Shown here: in pieces, positions 24,456 to 33,887 of the stretch
Layout: every line of letters begins with the position of its first letter
Position numbering within the stretch: the stretch's first letter is position 1
Assembly (NCBI GenBank): GCA_963787645.1
Contig: CAWBDS010000002.1
Location: forward strand, 1,364,001-1,428,000
DNA length: 64,000 nt
Direction: 5' to 3'
DNA from: Palsa-504 sp963787645
GTDB taxonomy: Bacteria; Actinomycetota; Actinomycetes; Streptosporangiales; Streptosporangiaceae
Program-made: the position numbers and the translations under genes
Notes under the pieces: model-generated
Seen by the model: only the letters and a program-made list of their open reading frames with translations
Told to the model about the DNA's origin: nothing
Databases searched by the model: none

Positions 24456-25916
24456 ATGGTTGGCCAGGTGAGATCGGTCCTCACCCGTCCCCAGTCCTCG
24501 GCCCGGCCCGCTCGTGCGCCCAGCCGCTGGCTGCTGCTGGCGGGCCTGGCCGCGTTCGCGGTGGCCTTGGGCGGCTACGTGCTCTACATGGTCGGCCACG
24601 CCAAGGGCTACACCATGGACCCGGTGGACCTGGCCGTGTACCGGTCCGGCGGGCTCATCGTCCGCCATATCCAGCCGTACTACGACCCGCACCTGGGGGC
24701 GCCGCTGTACGACTGGGTCGGGTACGGCAAGCTCCACCTGCCGTTCACCTATACCCCGTTCGCCGCCGTCGTGTTCGCGCTGATCTCCTTCGTCCCGTAC
24801 CAGCTGTCCCTGAAGCTGTCCGTCGCGGTCGACCTGATCGCGCTGCTGGCCACGGTGTGGTTCACCCTCGGCGGGCTGGGCTACCGCCGGCTGACGATCA
24901 GGGCCGGCGCGACGTTGCTGGGCGCGGGCGCGCTGCTGTGGACCGAACCGGTGCTGCGGACCATTTACCTCGGCCAGGTCAACCTGGTCCTGCTGGCCCT
25001 GATCATGTGGGACCTGTGCCAGCCGGACACGGAAAAGAGCCGGTGGTGGAAGGGGTTCGGCACCGGGATCGCGGCCGGCATCAAGCTGGTCCCGCTGATC
25101 TTCATCCCGTACCTGCTGGTGGCCAGGAAGTTCCGCCAGGCCGCGATGGCTACTGCCGGGTTCGCGTTCAGCGTCCTGCTCGGGTTCGTGCTGCTGCCCA
25201 AGGACTCCACCAAGTGGTGGTTCGACGGGCTGTTCGCGCAGGACAAGCGGACCGGGTTCGCCGGCTGGGCGGGCAACCAGTCGCTCGACGGCCTGATCAC
25301 CAGGCTGGCCGGGAGCATTCACAGCGGTCGGCCGGCCTGGATCGTGGTGGCCGTGCTGGTCGCCGCGGCCGGGGTGGTGTGCGCCGGGCTGCTCGACCGC
25401 AAGGGCTACGCCCTGGCGGGCCTGCTCACGGCCGCGCTGACCGGGCTGCTGGTCTCGCCGATCAGCTGGGACCACCACTGGGTGTGGATCGTGCCGGGCG
25501 CGGTGGTGGCCGCGCACTACGCCGTGGTGGCGTGGCGGCGGGGGGCCAGGAAGGCCATGTGGGCGTGCGGGCTGCTGGCGGTGGCCATCGTGGCCTGGTT
25601 CGGCGCCTGGAAGGACAGCTGGTTTGGCGTCAACCCGCCGAACCTGGGCACCGACTCACTCGGCCTGCCGTGGATTCCGAAGAACACCAACCCGGTCTGG
25701 TACCAGTGGTACGGCGACCAGCGCTGGTTCCCCGAGTACCACTGGCACGGGTGGGCCCTGATCTGGGGCAACGCGTACGTCCTGGCCGGGCTGGGGCTGT
25801 TCGGCCTGCTGGTGGCCGTGTCGCTGCTGCTGCCTGCGGCCAGGAAGGACCACGACGATGAGCCTGGGCGAGATCCAGCAGGTCAGCGAGGGCGTCTACG
25901 CCTACCTGCAGCCTGA
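24456..25916 (+). CDS. GT87 polyprenyl-phosphate-mannose-dependent mannosyltransferase
   Basis: The 486-residue protein has about ten hydrophobic helices. It shows GT87 (DUF2029) features: MDPVDLAVYRSGG in the first extracytoplasmic loop with the Asp typical of GT-C active sites, PFTYTPFAAVVF, YLGQVNLVLLALI and KLVPLIFIPYLL. Mycobacterial relatives such as PimE add alpha-1,2 mannose to phosphatidylinositol mannosides or arabinomannan. Possible starts are GTG 24441, ATG 24456 and GTG 24468, none with a decisive ribosome-binding site. Its last 59 bases overlap the start of the next gene in a different frame, an unusually long overlap. Confidence 0.85.
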   Translation: MVGQVRSVLTRPQSSARPARAPSRWLLLAGLAAFAVALGGYVLYMVGHAKGYTMDPVDLAVYRSGGLIVRHIQPYYDPHLGAPLYDWVGYGKLHLPFTYTPFAAVVFALISFVPYQLSLKLSVAVDLIALLATVWFTLGGLGYRRLTIRAGATLLGAGALLWTEPVLRTIYLGQVNLVLLALIMWDLCQPDTEKSRWWKGFGTGIAAGIKLVPLIFIPYLLVARKFRQAAMATAGFAFSVLLGFVLLPKDSTKWWFDGLFAQDKRTGFAGWAGNQSLDGLITRLAGSIHSGRPAWIVVAVLVAAAGVVCAGLLDRKGYALAGLLTAALTGLLVSPISWDHHWVWIVPGAVVAAHYAVVAWRRGARKAMWACGLLAVAIVAWFGAWKDSWFGVNPPNLGTDSLGLPWIPKNTNPVWYQWYGDQRWFPEYHWHGWALIWGNAYVLAGLGLFGLLVAVSLLLPAARKDHDDEPGRDPAGQRGRLRLPAA

Positions 25917-26769
25917 CGGCAGCTGGTACCTGAACAACACCGGCTTCCTGGTCGGCCGGGACGGCGTGATCAGCGTCGACGCCACCTCCACCGAGCAGCG
26001 CACGCGCGCCTACCTGGACGCCATGGCCACCGTCACGCGCGGGCCGGTCCGCACGCTGGTCAACACCCACCACCACGGCGACCATACCCACGGCAACTAC
26101 CTGTTCACCGGGGCCACCATCGTCGGTCACGAGCGCTGCCGGGAGGCGATTCTCGCCACCCCGACGCCCCCGCCGCCGGGCATCTGGACCGACGTGGCCT
26201 GGGGCGACCTCCAGGTGGCCCCGCCGTTCCTGACCTACACCGACGGCGTCACCCTGTGGTCCGATGAGCTGCGCTGCGAGGTCCGTTACGTGGGCACCCC
26301 CGCGCACACCACCAACGACTCCATCGTCCATATCCCCGAACGGTCCGTGGTCTTCACCGGCGACCTGTTGTTCAACGGCGGCACCCCGTTCGCGCTCATG
26401 GGCTCGGTGGCCGGCTGGATCGAAGTGCTGGAGACCGTGCTGCGTCCCCTCGGTGCTCGCACCCTGGTGCCCGGCCACGGTCCGGTCTGCGGCCCCGACG
26501 TCATCGACGACGTGCTGGCCTACCTGCGCTTCGTCCAGCGCACGGCCCAAGAGGCCAAGGCGGCAGGCCTGAGTCCGCTGCAGGCCGCACGCCAGGTCGA
26601 CCTCGGCGAGTTCAAAGACCTTCTTGATGCCGAACGAATCGTGGGAAACCTGCACCGGGCCTACCTCGAGCTGGACGGGGCCGAGCGCGGCGCCCCGATC
26701 GACCTGATCCAGGCCCTGGGCGACATGGTGGCCTACAACGGCGGCCGCCCGCTGACCTGTCACGCTTAG
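25858..26769 (+). CDS. metallo-beta-lactamase-fold hydrolase
   Basis: The 303-residue protein has the MBL zinc motif THHHGDHTHGN (His71, His73, Asp75, His76), a later metal His in VGTPAHTTNDS, the bridging Asp in VFTGDLLFN and the last His in LVPGHGPVCG. This gives a binuclear metal hydrolase, but the substrate class (thioester, lactone, nuclease or other) is undetermined. The N-terminus (VYAYLQPDGSWYLNNTGFLV) is typical of family members handling small molecules. GGAAGG lies upstream of ATG 25858. It is followed after two bases by a polX remnant. Confidence 0.85.
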   Translation: MSLGEIQQVSEGVYAYLQPDGSWYLNNTGFLVGRDGVISVDATSTEQRTRAYLDAMATVTRGPVRTLVNTHHHGDHTHGNYLFTGATIVGHERCREAILATPTPPPPGIWTDVAWGDLQVAPPFLTYTDGVTLWSDELRCEVRYVGTPAHTTNDSIVHIPERSVVFTGDLLFNGGTPFALMGSVAGWIEVLETVLRPLGARTLVPGHGPVCGPDVIDDVLAYLRFVQRTAQEAKAAGLSPLQAARQVDLGEFKDLLDAERIVGNLHRAYLELDGAERGAPIDLIQALGDMVAYNGGRPLTCHA

Positions 26770-26771
26770 AT

Positions 26772-27227
26772 ATGCCCTGGCTCAACGAGGAAGTCTCCGG
26801 ACTCCTGCGCGAGTATGCCGAGCTGACTCAGATCACCGGCGGCGGCGTGTTCCGGGCCCGGAACTATGAGAAAGGAGCCAAAGTCCGGGGGGTCTCTTTC
26901 CGCCTTTGCGGCTGACCCGGCGGATCGGGCGGCGGCCGCCGGTCGACGTGGACTTCGGCGAGCTGTTCCGGGCCTGCGCCCGCACCGGCACAGCGCTGGA
27001 GATCAACGCATCGCCGCAGCGGCTGGACCTGCCGAGCGATCATCCGCGCGGCCCGGAACGCCGGCGTGGTGTTCGCCATCGACAGCGACGCGCACTCGGT
27101 GGCCGACCAGGGCAACCTGCCGTACGGCGGCGGCACCGCGCAGCGCGGCTGGCTCACCCCCGACGACGTGATCAACACCTGGCCCCTGGACCGGCTCCGC
27201 ACCTTCCTCCGTAACGGCCGGACGTAG
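26772..27227 (+). pseudogene. internally deleted DNA polymerase X (PolX) remnant
   Basis: From ATG 26772 the frame gives NEEVSGLLREYAELTQITGG and FRARNYEKGAKV, the start of a bacterial PolX helix-hairpin-helix domain, but stops at 26913-26915. A second frame then resumes with TRRIGRRPPVDVDFGELF and TGTALEINASPQRLDL from the C-terminal PHP exonuclease domain. At about 27036 the sense shifts again to AIIRAARNAGVVFAIDSDAH and GTAQRGWLTPDDVINTWPL, ending at TAG 27225-27227. The whole polymerase core of roughly 400 residues is missing, so the gene is dead. Functional PolX proteins are about 570 residues long. Confidence 0.85.
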
Positions 27228-27264
27228 AATCCTGTTTGGGTCGGCGGCAAGCGGTGGGGTCGCG

Positions 27265-27702
27265 GTGACGATCAAGGTTAGCTACGAGCAGTTCGTCCCG
27301 CCGCGCGTGCCCGCGGGGATGTGGTTCGATCCCGACACCAACCTGATCCTGCCGCAGGGTGTCCGGCCGGCCAGCAAGGCCCAGGTGGCCGCCTCCTGGT
27401 TTCTGGGCGTCGCCCTGTTCGCGGTTACCCTCGGCCTGGGGTACCTCATCTGGGCCGCCGTGACCTGGGCCGAAGGGCAGACTCCCGCGCAGCGGCTGCT
27501 GAACTTGCGCTGCTGGCGGCCCGAGACCTGTGCGGTGGCCGACCGTAAGCACATGGCCCGGCGCGAGATCGCCGGCCTGCTCGACGGAGAGCTGCTGATC
27601 GGCCCGAGCATGTGGCTGTTGAGCGCCAGCCTGAACTCGCTGGGCGACCTGTTGGCCGGCACCGTGGTCCTGCATGACCCCAATCAGCTCCTGCACCGGT
27701 GA
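27265..27702 (+). CDS. RDD-family-like membrane protein
   Basis: The 145-residue protein has a hydrophobic stretch WFLGVALFAVTLGLGYLIWAAVTW (about 44-68). The RDD-type sequence EGQTPAQRLLNLRCWR follows, and the C-terminus has LGDLLAGTVVLHDPNQLL, which closes RDD domains. Normal RDD proteins have three helices; here the middle part is rich in charged residues and only one or two helices are clear, so it may be a degenerate member. GTG 27265 is the first start; no strong ribosome-binding site is visible. Confidence 0.7.
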   Translation: MTIKVSYEQFVPPRVPAGMWFDPDTNLILPQGVRPASKAQVAASWFLGVALFAVTLGLGYLIWAAVTWAEGQTPAQRLLNLRCWRPETCAVADRKHMARREIAGLLDGELLIGPSMWLLSASLNSLGDLLAGTVVLHDPNQLLHR

Positions 27703-27760
27703 GAAACGGCGCGCCGGCCGGTCTATACGGTTAGGCGGCCGGCAGGCCGCAGGAGGAAAG

Positions 27761-28375
27761 ATGGCTGGGCAGGTCGGCGGGTCCGACGCTGAGTGCGCGC
27801 CGTCGGGCGCGACTGCGCTCCTGGCCAGCGCGATCCGCTACGCGCTAGGCGCATGCGCGCAGGTCGCGCGGGCCGAGATGATCCTGCCCACGCCCTGCGT
27901 GGACTGGGACCTGGCCGCGCTGCTCGGCCACCTGGCCGCCTCCATGGCCGACCTGGACTTGGCCCTGCGCACCGGGCATCTCGACCCGCTGCCTGACGAC
28001 GCTTTCATTCCGGACACCGACGGCGACGACCCGGTAGAGGTGCTGCGCGACCAGGCGGCGAACCTGCTGTTCGCGTGCTATGCCCACCACGGCCCCGACC
28101 GGTTCGTCCTGGTGGGCGGGCTGCCGCTGCCCGCCGAGATCGTGGCCTGCACCGGGGCGGTGGAGATCGCCGTGCACGGCTGGGACGTCTCGGCGGCCCG
28201 CGGCCGCGGCGGCCCGATCCCGCCCGCGCTGGCCACCCGGATGCTGCGGCTGTCCCCGCTGCTGGTCACCGGGCGCGAGGGGCTGTTCGGTACTCCGATC
28301 CAGGTCCCAGCCCAGGCCAGCCCCGGCGATCAGCTCATCGCCTACCTTGGCCGGATCCCGATCCCTCCGGGATGA
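27761..28375 (+). CDS. maleylpyruvate isomerase/DinB-like family protein (TIGR03086-like)
   Basis: The 204-residue protein shows the DinB-like helical bundle of mycothiol-dependent maleylpyruvate isomerase relatives: TPCVDWDLAALLGHLAASM near the N-terminus and TGAVEIAVHGWDVSAARG in the metal-site helix. These actinobacterial proteins are thought to use mycothiol; most have no assigned reaction. ATG 27761 is preceded by AGGAGG with a seven-base gap, overriding the longer in-frame opening upstream. A second family member lies at 36060. Confidence 0.8.
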   Translation: MAGQVGGSDAECAPSGATALLASAIRYALGACAQVARAEMILPTPCVDWDLAALLGHLAASMADLDLALRTGHLDPLPDDAFIPDTDGDDPVEVLRDQAANLLFACYAHHGPDRFVLVGGLPLPAEIVACTGAVEIAVHGWDVSAARGRGGPIPPALATRMLRLSPLLVTGREGLFGTPIQVPAQASPGDQLIAYLGRIPIPPG

Positions 28376-28463
28376 CCACTTCGTTGCCACCCGTGACTGG
28401 AACACGTTGGCCATCGCTTAGTGTTGTTACCGACGAGTAGCATTCGTTCCTCGGGAGGGTGAC

Positions 28464-29654
28464 GTGCCCCGAATCGCACGCGACGTGGTGTTCGTAGACG
28501 GCGTCCGGACGCCGTTCGGAAAGGCCGGGCCGACCGGCCTGTACGCCGAGACCAGGGCCGACGACATGGTGGTCAGCGTGATCCGCGAGTTGCTGCGGCG
28601 CAGTCCCGCGCTGCCGCCGGAGCGGATCGGCGAGGTGGCCATCGCGGCCACGACCCAGACCGGCGACCAGGGACTGACCATCGGCCGCAGCGCCGCGGTC
28701 CTGGCCGGGCTGCCGAAATCGGTGCCGGGGTACGCCATCGACCGGATGTGCGCGGGCGCGATGACCGCGGTGACCACGACCGCGTCCTCGATCGCTTTCG
28801 GCGCCAGCGACGTCGCCATCGCCGGGGGCGTGGAGCACATGGGCCATCATCCGATGGGGTCCGGCGTCGACCCGAACCCCCGGTTCATCTCCGAGCGCCT
28901 GGTCGACCCATCGGCGCTGGTGATGGGGTCGACCGCGGAAAACCTGCACGACCGGTTCGGTGAGATCACCCGCGCCCGGGCCGATGCCTACGCGCTGGGC
29001 AGCCAGCGCAAGGTGGCCGCGGCCTACGCCGCGGGCCAGATCCAGCCCGACCTGGTGCCGGTCGCGATCCGAAGCGCGGAGCGCGGCTGGGGCCTGGCCA
29101 CCGCCGACGAGCCGCCACGCCCGGACACCACGCTGGCCACGCTGGCCGGGCTGAAGACGCCGTTCCGGCCGCATGGCCGGGTCACCGCGGGCAACTCTGC
29201 CGGGTTGAACGACGGCGCCACCGGCTGCGTCGTCGCAGCCCAGGACGTGGCCGCTGACCTGGGCCTGCCGACCCGGATGCGGCTGGTCGACTTCAGCTAC
29301 GCCGGGGTAGACCCCGAGGTCATGGGCATCGGACCGGTGCCTGCCACCGAGGCCGTGCTGGCCCGCAACGACCTGACCTTCGACGACATCGGGCTGATCG
29401 AGATCAACGAGGCGTTCGCGGTCCAGGTCCTGGCCTTCCTGGACCACTTCAAGATCGCCGACGACGACCCGCGGGTGAACCCGTGGGGCGGCGCGATCGC
29501 GCTGGGCCACCCGCTGGCCAGCTCCGGCGTGCGGCTCATGATCCAGCTCGCCCGCCAGTTCGCTGAGCAGCCGAGCGTCCGCTTCGGCCTGACCACGATG
29601 TGCGTGGGGATGGGCATGGGCGGCACCGTCTTGTGGGAGAACCTCAATGCTTGA
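28464..29654 (+). CDS. fadA: acetyl-CoA C-acyltransferase (thiolase), beta-oxidation
   Basis: The 396-residue thiolase carries out the final thiolytic step of fatty-acid beta-oxidation. The acyl-carrying Cys96 lies in IDRMCAGAMTAV, the His motif is NEAFAVQVL, GGAIALGHPLASSGVR follows, and the C-terminal proton-transfer Cys is in TTMCVGMGMGG. The GTG start has GGGAGGGTGA directly upstream. Its end overlaps the start of fadB by eight bases, so the two subunits of the trifunctional complex are likely made together. Confidence 0.92.
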   Translation: MPRIARDVVFVDGVRTPFGKAGPTGLYAETRADDMVVSVIRELLRRSPALPPERIGEVAIAATTQTGDQGLTIGRSAAVLAGLPKSVPGYAIDRMCAGAMTAVTTTASSIAFGASDVAIAGGVEHMGHHPMGSGVDPNPRFISERLVDPSALVMGSTAENLHDRFGEITRARADAYALGSQRKVAAAYAAGQIQPDLVPVAIRSAERGWGLATADEPPRPDTTLATLAGLKTPFRPHGRVTAGNSAGLNDGATGCVVAAQDVAADLGLPTRMRLVDFSYAGVDPEVMGIGPVPATEAVLARNDLTFDDIGLIEINEAFAVQVLAFLDHFKIADDDPRVNPWGGAIALGHPLASSGVRLMIQLARQFAEQPSVRFGLTTMCVGMGMGGTVLWENLNA

Positions 29655-31728
29655 CGAGTCCGTCATCACCTCGCTGTTTCCCGGCGAAGTAGTCACCCGG
29701 GCCCTGGTCCGCGATGTGCAGCTACCGGACGGGGCCGGGACCATGGCCCTGATCACCCTGGACAACGGCCACGATCACACCCGGCCGAACACCTTCGGCC
29801 CGGCGGGCCTGCTCGCGCTGCGCGACGCGCTGGACTCGGTAGCGGCGCGGACCGACATCGCCGCGGTGGGCGTAACCGGCAAGCCGTTCATCTTCGCGGC
29901 CGGCGCCGACCTGGGCGTAGCGGCCAAGGTCCGCGCGCGCGAGGAGGCGCTGGCCGTGGGCCAGCTGGGGCACGAGGTGTTCCGGAGGTTCGGCGAGCTG
30001 AGCGTGCCGTCGTTCGCGTTCGTGAACGGCGCTGCGCTGGGCGGCGGCCTCGAGCTCGCGCTGCACTGCACCTACCGGACGATCTCCTCCGGCGTCACCG
30101 CGGTCGCGTTCCCGGAGACCTTCCTCGGCCTGCTGCCCGGCTGGGGCGGTACCTACCTGCTGCCGCGCCTGATCGGCCCGGCCAAGGCGCTCAAGCTCAT
30201 CGTCGAGAACCCGCTCAGCCAGAACCGCATGGTGGCCGGGCCTGAGGCCTTCTCACTCGGCCTGGCTGACGCGCTGTTCGCGCCCGCCGACTTCCTGGCC
30301 GAGTCGCTGCGCTGGGCGGCCCGGGTTCTGACCGGGTCGGTCGCGGTATCGCGGCCCGTGCCCGAGGAAGACTGGGGCGCCGCGGCCGGGTCGGCCCGGT
30401 TCTTCGCCGACGGCAAGCTGCACGGGGCCGCCCCGGCCCCCTACCGAGCCATCGAACTAGTCACGGCGGCCCGGGACCGGACCCGCGACGAGGGCTTCGC
30501 CGCCGAAGACGAGGGCCTGGCCGACCTGCTGCTCAGCGAGGAGTTGCAGGCCAGCCTGTACGCCTTCGACCTGACCCAGAAGCGGGCGCGGCACGCGGCG
30601 GGAGCGCCGGACGCGTCGCTGGCCCGGCCCGTGACCAAGGTCGGCGTGGTGGGCGCGGGCCTGATGGCCGCGCAGATCGCGTTGCTGTTCGCGCGGCGGC
30701 TGGAGGTCCCGGTGGTGCTCACCGACCTGGACCAGGCCCGGCTGGAGGCCGGAGTCGGCCACGTGCACGGCGAGATCGCCAAGCTGGCCAGCCGCGGCCG
30801 GATCAGCGCGGACGCGGCCGCCCGGCTGACCGGACTGGTGACCGGATCGCTGACCAAGGACGCGTTCGCGGACGCGGACTTCGTGATCGAGGCGGTGTTC
30901 GAGGAGATCGCGATCAAGCAGCGGGTGTTCGCCGAGCTCGAGGCGGTGGTCAAACCGGACTGCGTGCTGGCCACCAATACCTCGTCGCTGTCGGTGATGC
31001 AGATGGCGGCCGGGCTCGCTAATCCATCGCGCGTCGTGGGATTCCATTTCTTCAACCCGGTGGCCATGATGCCGCTGGTCGAGGTGGCCCGGGTTGGTCA
31101 GCACAGCGCCGCTGATACCGACGACGCCACGCTGGCCACGGCGCTGGCCGTGGGCAAGGCGCTGAAGAAGAACTGCGTGCTGGTCAAGGACTCGCCCGCG
31201 TTCGTGGTCAACCGCCTGCTGACCAGGTTCCTGGGTGAGGTCATCGCCACCGTCGACGAAGGCACCACGTTCGAGGTCGCCGAGCACGCCCCCGACCCGC
31301 TGGGCCTGCCCGTCTCCCCGTTCCTGATGCTCCAGCTGGTCGGCCCGGCCGTGGCCTTGCACGTGGGGGAGACGCTGCACGCCGCCTTCCCCGATCGCTT
31401 CGGCGTGTCAGACAAGCTCCGGGCCCTGGTCGAGGCGGGCCAGACGGCGGTCTACGGGCCCGACTTCTCGGTCGTGCCCGCGGTGGCCGCCATCCTGGCC
31501 GGCGGCGAGCACCCGTCCACCGCCGAACAGGTACGTGAGCGGGCGCTGGAAGCGCTGGCCGAGGAGATCAGGCTCATGCTCGACGAGGGCGTGGTCGCCG
31601 CCCCCGAGGACATCGACCTGTGCATGATCCTGGGCGCGGGCTGGCCGTTCCACCTCGGCGGGATCACGCCGTACCTGGATCGCAGCGGCATCGCGGAAAA
31701 GGTCACCGGCACCCCATTCCGCCTTTAG
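29647..31728 (+). CDS. fadB: enoyl-CoA hydratase / 3-hydroxyacyl-CoA dehydrogenase
   Basis: The 693-residue bifunctional enzyme has a crotonase domain at 1-250 (oxyanion segment FIFAAGADLG, then NGAALGGGLELAL and FPETFLGLLPGWGG). A Rossmann NAD domain follows from about residue 325 (KVGVVGAGLMAAQIALLFARR, TNTSSLSVMQMA, VVGFHFFNPVAMMPLVEV), then dehydrogenase C-terminal domains. It hydrates enoyl-CoA and oxidises the resulting hydroxyacyl-CoA. It pairs with the thiolase gene just upstream, as in other actinobacterial fadAB operons. Confidence 0.92.
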   Translation: MLDESVITSLFPGEVVTRALVRDVQLPDGAGTMALITLDNGHDHTRPNTFGPAGLLALRDALDSVAARTDIAAVGVTGKPFIFAAGADLGVAAKVRAREEALAVGQLGHEVFRRFGELSVPSFAFVNGAALGGGLELALHCTYRTISSGVTAVAFPETFLGLLPGWGGTYLLPRLIGPAKALKLIVENPLSQNRMVAGPEAFSLGLADALFAPADFLAESLRWAARVLTGSVAVSRPVPEEDWGAAAGSARFFADGKLHGAAPAPYRAIELVTAARDRTRDEGFAAEDEGLADLLLSEELQASLYAFDLTQKRARHAAGAPDASLARPVTKVGVVGAGLMAAQIALLFARRLEVPVVLTDLDQARLEAGVGHVHGEIAKLASRGRISADAAARLTGLVTGSLTKDAFADADFVIEAVFEEIAIKQRVFAELEAVVKPDCVLATNTSSLSVMQMAAGLANPSRVVGFHFFNPVAMMPLVEVARVGQHSAADTDDATLATALAVGKALKKNCVLVKDSPAFVVNRLLTRFLGEVIATVDEGTTFEVAEHAPDPLGLPVSPFLMLQLVGPAVALHVGETLHAAFPDRFGVSDKLRALVEAGQTAVYGPDFSVVPAVAAILAGGEHPSTAEQVRERALEALAEEIRLMLDEGVVAAPEDIDLCMILGAGWPFHLGGITPYLDRSGIAEKVTGTPFRL

Positions 31729-31761
31729 CCGCCCGCGCCAGCCGTGCCATAGGGTAGCGGG

Positions 31762-33390
31762 GTGACTGCGGTATTCGGGCTGTGCGATGACTACGTGACG
31801 CGGTGGGCGGCGCTGGACCCGGTGAGTGCGGGGATGCTGGGGATCACCGGGGCCTTCGGCGCGGCCACGGATTACAGTCCCGACGGCTACGCCGCCCGGG
31901 CCGGGCTCATGACGGCCACGCTGGCCGCTCTGGAGTCCATGAGCGTGACCTCGCCGGCCGACGAGCTGGCCGCGGGGTTCCTCCGGGAACGGCTGGAGGC
32001 TCAGCTGGCCTGGCACCAGCTGGGCGAGCCGCTGCGGCTGGTGCGGGCGCCGTTCGGCCTGGTCAGCGCGATCCGGGACAGCGTGGACCTGCTGCCGCGC
32101 GACGGCGATGACCACTGGCGCGACATCGCGGCACGGCTGGCCGCCATCCCGGCCATGTTCGCCAGCTGGCGGGCCAGCCTGGACACCGGACTCGGCCGGG
32201 GCCTGAGGGCGGCGCGCAGGCAGGCGGTGCAGGCCGCGGTGGCCGCCGATCACTGTGTCGGCAGCCACGACACCCTGGCCGCCGCCTACGGGGACGGCCC
32301 GCTCGCCGCTGAGCTCGAGGCGGCCGTCGCGCAGGCCTACCGGGGGTACACGGACATCGCGCGATACCTGCGCGAGGACTACGCGCCGCGGGCCACCGAG
32401 GTGGACGCGGTTGGCATCGAACGGTATGCGGTCGCGGCCCGGCTCAACCTGGGCGCGGACATCGACCTCAAGGAGGCCTACGACTGGGGCTGGGCCGAGC
32501 TGGCCCGGATCGAGGCCGAGATGATCGCCGAGGCGAACGCCATCCGGCCCGGCGCGAGCCTGGACGAGGCCACTGCGATCCTCAACGAGTCCGAGTACGT
32601 CATTTCCGATGACGCCTACCTGGCCTGGCTGCAGGACCGGCACGACGGGGCCATTGAGCAGCTCGACGGCGTGCACTTCGACATCCCCGCCCCGTTGCGC
32701 ACGATCGAGGTGGTCCTGGCCCGCGGCTCCACCTCGGGGGCCGCCTACTACACCGGGCCCAGCGAGGACCTGACCAGGCCCGGGCGGACCTGGTGGCCGC
32801 TGGGCGGACGGGATCCGCACGGCCGGTTCGAGACCTGGTCCGAGCTGTCCACGGTCTTCCACGAGGGCGTGCCCGGCCACCATCTGCAGGTCGGCGCGGT
32901 GGTGACCGCGGGGGACGGGCTGTCCCGGTTCGCCAAGACCAACTTCGTCAGCGGCCACGGCGAGGGCTGGGCCCTGTACGCCGAGCGCCTTGCCGACGAG
33001 CTGGGCTGGTTCACCGATCCGGGTACCCGGCTGGGCATGCTCGGCGGTTCGGCGCTGCGCGCCGCCCGGGTGGTCATCGACATCGGCGTCCACCTGGACC
33101 TGCCGCTGCCTGATGGTTCCCGCTGGACGTTCGACAAGTCCTGCGAGGTGCTGGGCAAGTCGGGCCGCGGCGAGCCGCACCGGATCCAGGCCGAGGTGGT
33201 GCGTTACTTCGGCTGGCCGGCCCAGGCCATCTCGTACAAGCTCGGCGAGCGGAGCTGGCTGGCGGCCCGGGCCGAGGCGATGCGGCGCCCGGACTTCGAC
33301 CTGAAGCGCTGGCACACCGCCGCGCTGAGCCTCGGCCCCATCGGGCTGGCCGGCCTGACCGAGGCACTGGCCGGCGCTGACCTGTCCTGA
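31762..33390 (+). CDS. DUF885 family putative metallopeptidase
   Basis: The 542-residue protein matches the bacterial DUF885 family, gluzincin-like proteins distantly related to M3/M32 peptidases. The key stretch is TVFHEGVPGHHLQVG, an HExxxHH-type metal site at about residues 370-385. GHGEGWALYAERLADELGWF, carrying the downstream metal-binding Glu, follows, and AISYKLGERSWL lies near the end. No signal peptide is apparent, so it is probably cytosolic. GTG 31762 follows fadB by 33 bases and may share its transcript. Confidence 0.85.
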   Translation: MTAVFGLCDDYVTRWAALDPVSAGMLGITGAFGAATDYSPDGYAARAGLMTATLAALESMSVTSPADELAAGFLRERLEAQLAWHQLGEPLRLVRAPFGLVSAIRDSVDLLPRDGDDHWRDIAARLAAIPAMFASWRASLDTGLGRGLRAARRQAVQAAVAADHCVGSHDTLAAAYGDGPLAAELEAAVAQAYRGYTDIARYLREDYAPRATEVDAVGIERYAVAARLNLGADIDLKEAYDWGWAELARIEAEMIAEANAIRPGASLDEATAILNESEYVISDDAYLAWLQDRHDGAIEQLDGVHFDIPAPLRTIEVVLARGSTSGAAYYTGPSEDLTRPGRTWWPLGGRDPHGRFETWSELSTVFHEGVPGHHLQVGAVVTAGDGLSRFAKTNFVSGHGEGWALYAERLADELGWFTDPGTRLGMLGGSALRAARVVIDIGVHLDLPLPDGSRWTFDKSCEVLGKSGRGEPHRIQAEVVRYFGWPAQAISYKLGERSWLAARAEAMRRPDFDLKRWHTAALSLGPIGLAGLTEALAGADLS

Positions 33391-33397
33391 CTGCGGC

Positions 33398-33826
33398 TCA
33401 GGGGACGATGCACATGACCGAGACGGCCGCGGCGCGCCGGGTGCTGACCGTCACCGCCACCGGCTGCGAGCAGGTCCGCTCCACGTGCTGACCTGAGGCG
33501 GTCACCGTCACGATGTCGGGGGAGCGGCCCGCGACCTGGTACCGGCCGGGCGCCAGCCAGACCGAGAACTTCCCGGACGCCCCGACCCGCACCTCGACCG
33601 GGCGGTGCCGGACCGCGGTGAACGTCACCGTGCCCGGAATCGGCCGCTCGCCGGGCTGGCGCCCGCCGGGACCGAGCGGGGCGCCCTCGATGAGCAGCTT
33701 GCCGGTCACGTGGCCTTCGGCCCGGGCCGGCGCCTGGCTGGTTCCGCGCTCGGCCGCGCCGGCCGCCGTGCACCCGGCGATCAGCAGCGCGCCCAGTACG
33801 CAGGCGCCCGTGCTCCGCATGTTCAT
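33398..33826 (-). CDS. small lipoprotein with carboxypeptidase-regulatory-like fold
   Basis: The 142-residue protein begins with a lipoprotein signal peptide, ALLIAGC, with Cys19 as the lipidation site. The mature part (VTGKLLIEGAPLG, GTVTFTAV, FSVWLAPGRYQVAGRSP) resembles the beta-sandwich of carboxypeptidase-regulatory-like or prealbumin-type domains. It ends with two Cys that may form a disulfide. It is probably anchored outside the membrane. It is convergent with the DUF885 gene, with seven bases between the stops. Confidence 0.78.
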   Translation of the reverse strand: MNMRSTGACVLGALLIAGCTAAGAAERGTSQAPARAEGHVTGKLLIEGAPLGPGGRQPGERPIPGTVTFTAVRHRPVEVRVGASGKFSVWLAPGRYQVAGRSPDIVTVTASGQHVERTCSQPVAVTVSTRRAAAVSVMCIVP

Positions 33827-33887
33827 GCGTCCCCTCCCCGCTGTCCCGGCTTTAGACGCGTCGTCCGGCCGCGAGGTTCCGGCCTGG

